Assembly: GCA_046154545.1 (NCBI GenBank)
Contig: JBJXGC010000041.1
Location: 1-12,789, forward strand
Reading direction: 5' to 3'
DNA length: 12,789 nt
Source of the DNA: JBJXGC01 sp046154545
Lineage (GTDB): Bacteria; Chloroflexota; Dehalococcoidia; Tepidiformales; Tepidiformaceae
In this document: piece by piece, positions 11,962 to 12,789 of the stretch
Numbering within the stretch: position 1 is the first letter of the stretch
Layout: each line of letters begins with the position of its first letter
The notes under the pieces: model-generated
Seen by the model: only the letters and a program-made list of their open reading frames with translations
What the model was told of the DNA's origin: nothing
Databases searched by the model: none
Position numbers and translations under genes: made by a program

Positions 11962-12768
11962 ATGGCCATCCGCGTGACAGCGCTGAACGTCTATCCCGTG
12001 AAGTCCTGCGCGGGCCTGGCGGTGAGCGAGGGTGTCGTTGACCGGCGCGGGTTCGAGGGCGACCGGGAGTACATGGTGGTCGACCCGAACGGCCTGTTCG
12101 TCACTCAACGGGAAGTGCCGCGCCTGGCGCTGGTTGCGCTGGAGTTTGTGAATAGCGGGCTCTCCTTCCGCGCGCCGGGCATCAACCCCCTTCCCCTTTC
12201 CGCCACCGACGACGGTTCCCGGCGCCGGGTTGTCGTCTGGCGGAGCCAGTGCGAGGCGGTGGATCAGGGCGATGTTGCCGCGGAATGGTTGAGCGGGTTC
12301 CTCGGCGTCCCGGTGCGTCTCGTCCGGATGGCGGACGACTTTTCGCGCAAGGTGGACAGCGACTACGCGCTCAGGCCGGAGGACGAGACGGGCTTCAGCG
12401 ACGGCTACCCGTTCCTCCTCCTTGGTGAGGCGTCGCTCGCGGACCTGAATAGCCGTCTCAGTGTGCCCGTCGATATGCGCCGCTTCCGGCCGAACATCGT
12501 CGTGAGCGGGGCACCTCCCTACGCCGAGGATGGGTGGCGGCGCATTCGGATCGGCGAGGTGGAGTTCGGCGTGGTGAAGCCCTGCGCCCGCTGTGTCATC
12601 ACGACCACGGACCAGGACACGGCCGAACGCGGCCGCGAACCGCTGGCCACGCTCGCCACCTACCGCAATGTGCCCGGGCGCGGCGTGCTGTTCGGACAGA
12701 ACCTGATCCACATGGGCCGGGGCCAGATGCGGGTGGGCGACGCGGTCGAGGTGCTGGAGACGGCCTGA
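11962..12768 (+). CDS. MOSC domain protein with N-terminal MOSC beta-barrel (YcbX/mARC-like)
   Basis: This 268-aa protein combines the MOSC N-terminal beta-barrel (YPVKSCAGLAVSEGVVDRRGFEGDREYMVVD, residues 11-42 in pieces) with a C-terminal MOSC domain, the full layout of YcbX and mARC. These bind molybdenum cofactor and reduce N-hydroxylated compounds. The domain carries DMRRFRPNIVVSG (about 172-184) and the KPCARC motif, where C211 matches the molybdenum-ligating cysteine and C208 is a second conserved cysteine. It is followed by VITTTDQDT. No fused ferredoxin domain is present, so an external reductase would be needed. The start is supported by GGGGAG 5 nt upstream. It links the window to Mo/W cofactor use, as does the distant tup operon. 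Confidence 0.9.
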   Translation: MAIRVTALNVYPVKSCAGLAVSEGVVDRRGFEGDREYMVVDPNGLFVTQREVPRLALVALEFVNSGLSFRAPGINPLPLSATDDGSRRRVVVWRSQCEAVDQGDVAAEWLSGFLGVPVRLVRMADDFSRKVDSDYALRPEDETGFSDGYPFLLLGEASLADLNSRLSVPVDMRRFRPNIVVSGAPPYAEDGWRRIRIGEVEFGVVKPCARCVITTTDQDTAERGREPLATLATYRNVPGRGVLFGQNLIHMGRGQMRVGDAVEVLETA

Positions 12769-12789
12769 ACGCTATGCGAGCCGGTGGAC

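Noticed and set aside
10345..12711. A 788-codon open frame on the minus strand opposite the methyltransferase and MOSC genes
   Set aside because: Its product is low-complexity Arg/Ala/Gly/His-rich with no recognisable domain and lies fully antisense to two well-supported genes. Long antisense frames are expected at this GC content.
1..12789. CRISPR arrays, tRNA/rRNA genes, insertion sequences or prophage genes
   Set aside because: No regularly spaced repeats, cloverleaf-like sequences, transposase or phage structural motifs were recognised when reading both strands.

Overview
The window is a GC-rich bacterial chromosome segment with a mixed, mostly ordinary gene set. Its genes include a stand-alone ADP-forming acyl-CoA synthetase alpha-type protein, an LLM-class (F420-type) oxidoreductase, Uma2/DUF820 proteins, a tungstate-type ABC transporter, a small SWIM-finger protein and a methyltransferase with a regulatory domain. 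Several starts look leaderless, with a TAnnnT box directly upstream. Together this suggests Chloroflexota (Dehalococcoidia/Thermomicrobia-like) or, less likely, an actinobacterial relative. That placement is an inference from gene content, not from a marker gene.

Left part (1-4230): the 3' end of a methyl-accepting chemotaxis protein (+) converges on a small SWIM zinc-finger gene (-), with a strong GC hairpin between them. The SWIM gene has a good sigma-70-like promoter and a roughly 100-nt leader carrying a tiny ORF and a hairpin. A complete minus-strand operon tupA-tupB-tupC (lipoprotein binding protein, permease, ATPase with C-terminal extension) follows. Just upstream of tupA are two overlapping inverted repeats. 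One overlaps a candidate -10 box. The other would pair with the tupA ribosome-binding site if transcribed.

Middle (4231-7940): two tandem Uma2-family genes of identical length (207 aa, minus strand, 650-bp period) are nearly identical except for one sharply bounded 32-residue patch. After a 309-bp divergent intergenic stretch comes a leaderless CoA-binding acyl-CoA synthetase alpha-like gene (+). Its 3' end overlaps the antitoxin gene of a convergent HigBA-type toxin-antitoxin pair by 44 bp.

Right part (7941-12789): a VOC/glyoxalase-fold protein, an LLM-class flavin/F420 oxidoreductase and a convergent DinB-like protein come first. A 94-bp dyad element lies between the oxidoreductase and the DinB-like gene. 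A divergent class I methyltransferase with regulatory domain and a MOSC (molybdenum-cofactor-binding) protein close the window.

Functionally, tungstate import and the MOSC protein both relate to Mo/W cofactor biology but are 8 kb apart and not co-transcribed. The rest is a patchwork of short transcription units. The most unusual items are the patch-diversified Uma2 pair, the overlapping inverted repeats at tupA, the 9610-9703 dyad and the recurrent -10 boxes close to start codons. No phage, transposase, CRISPR array, rRNA or tRNA was seen.
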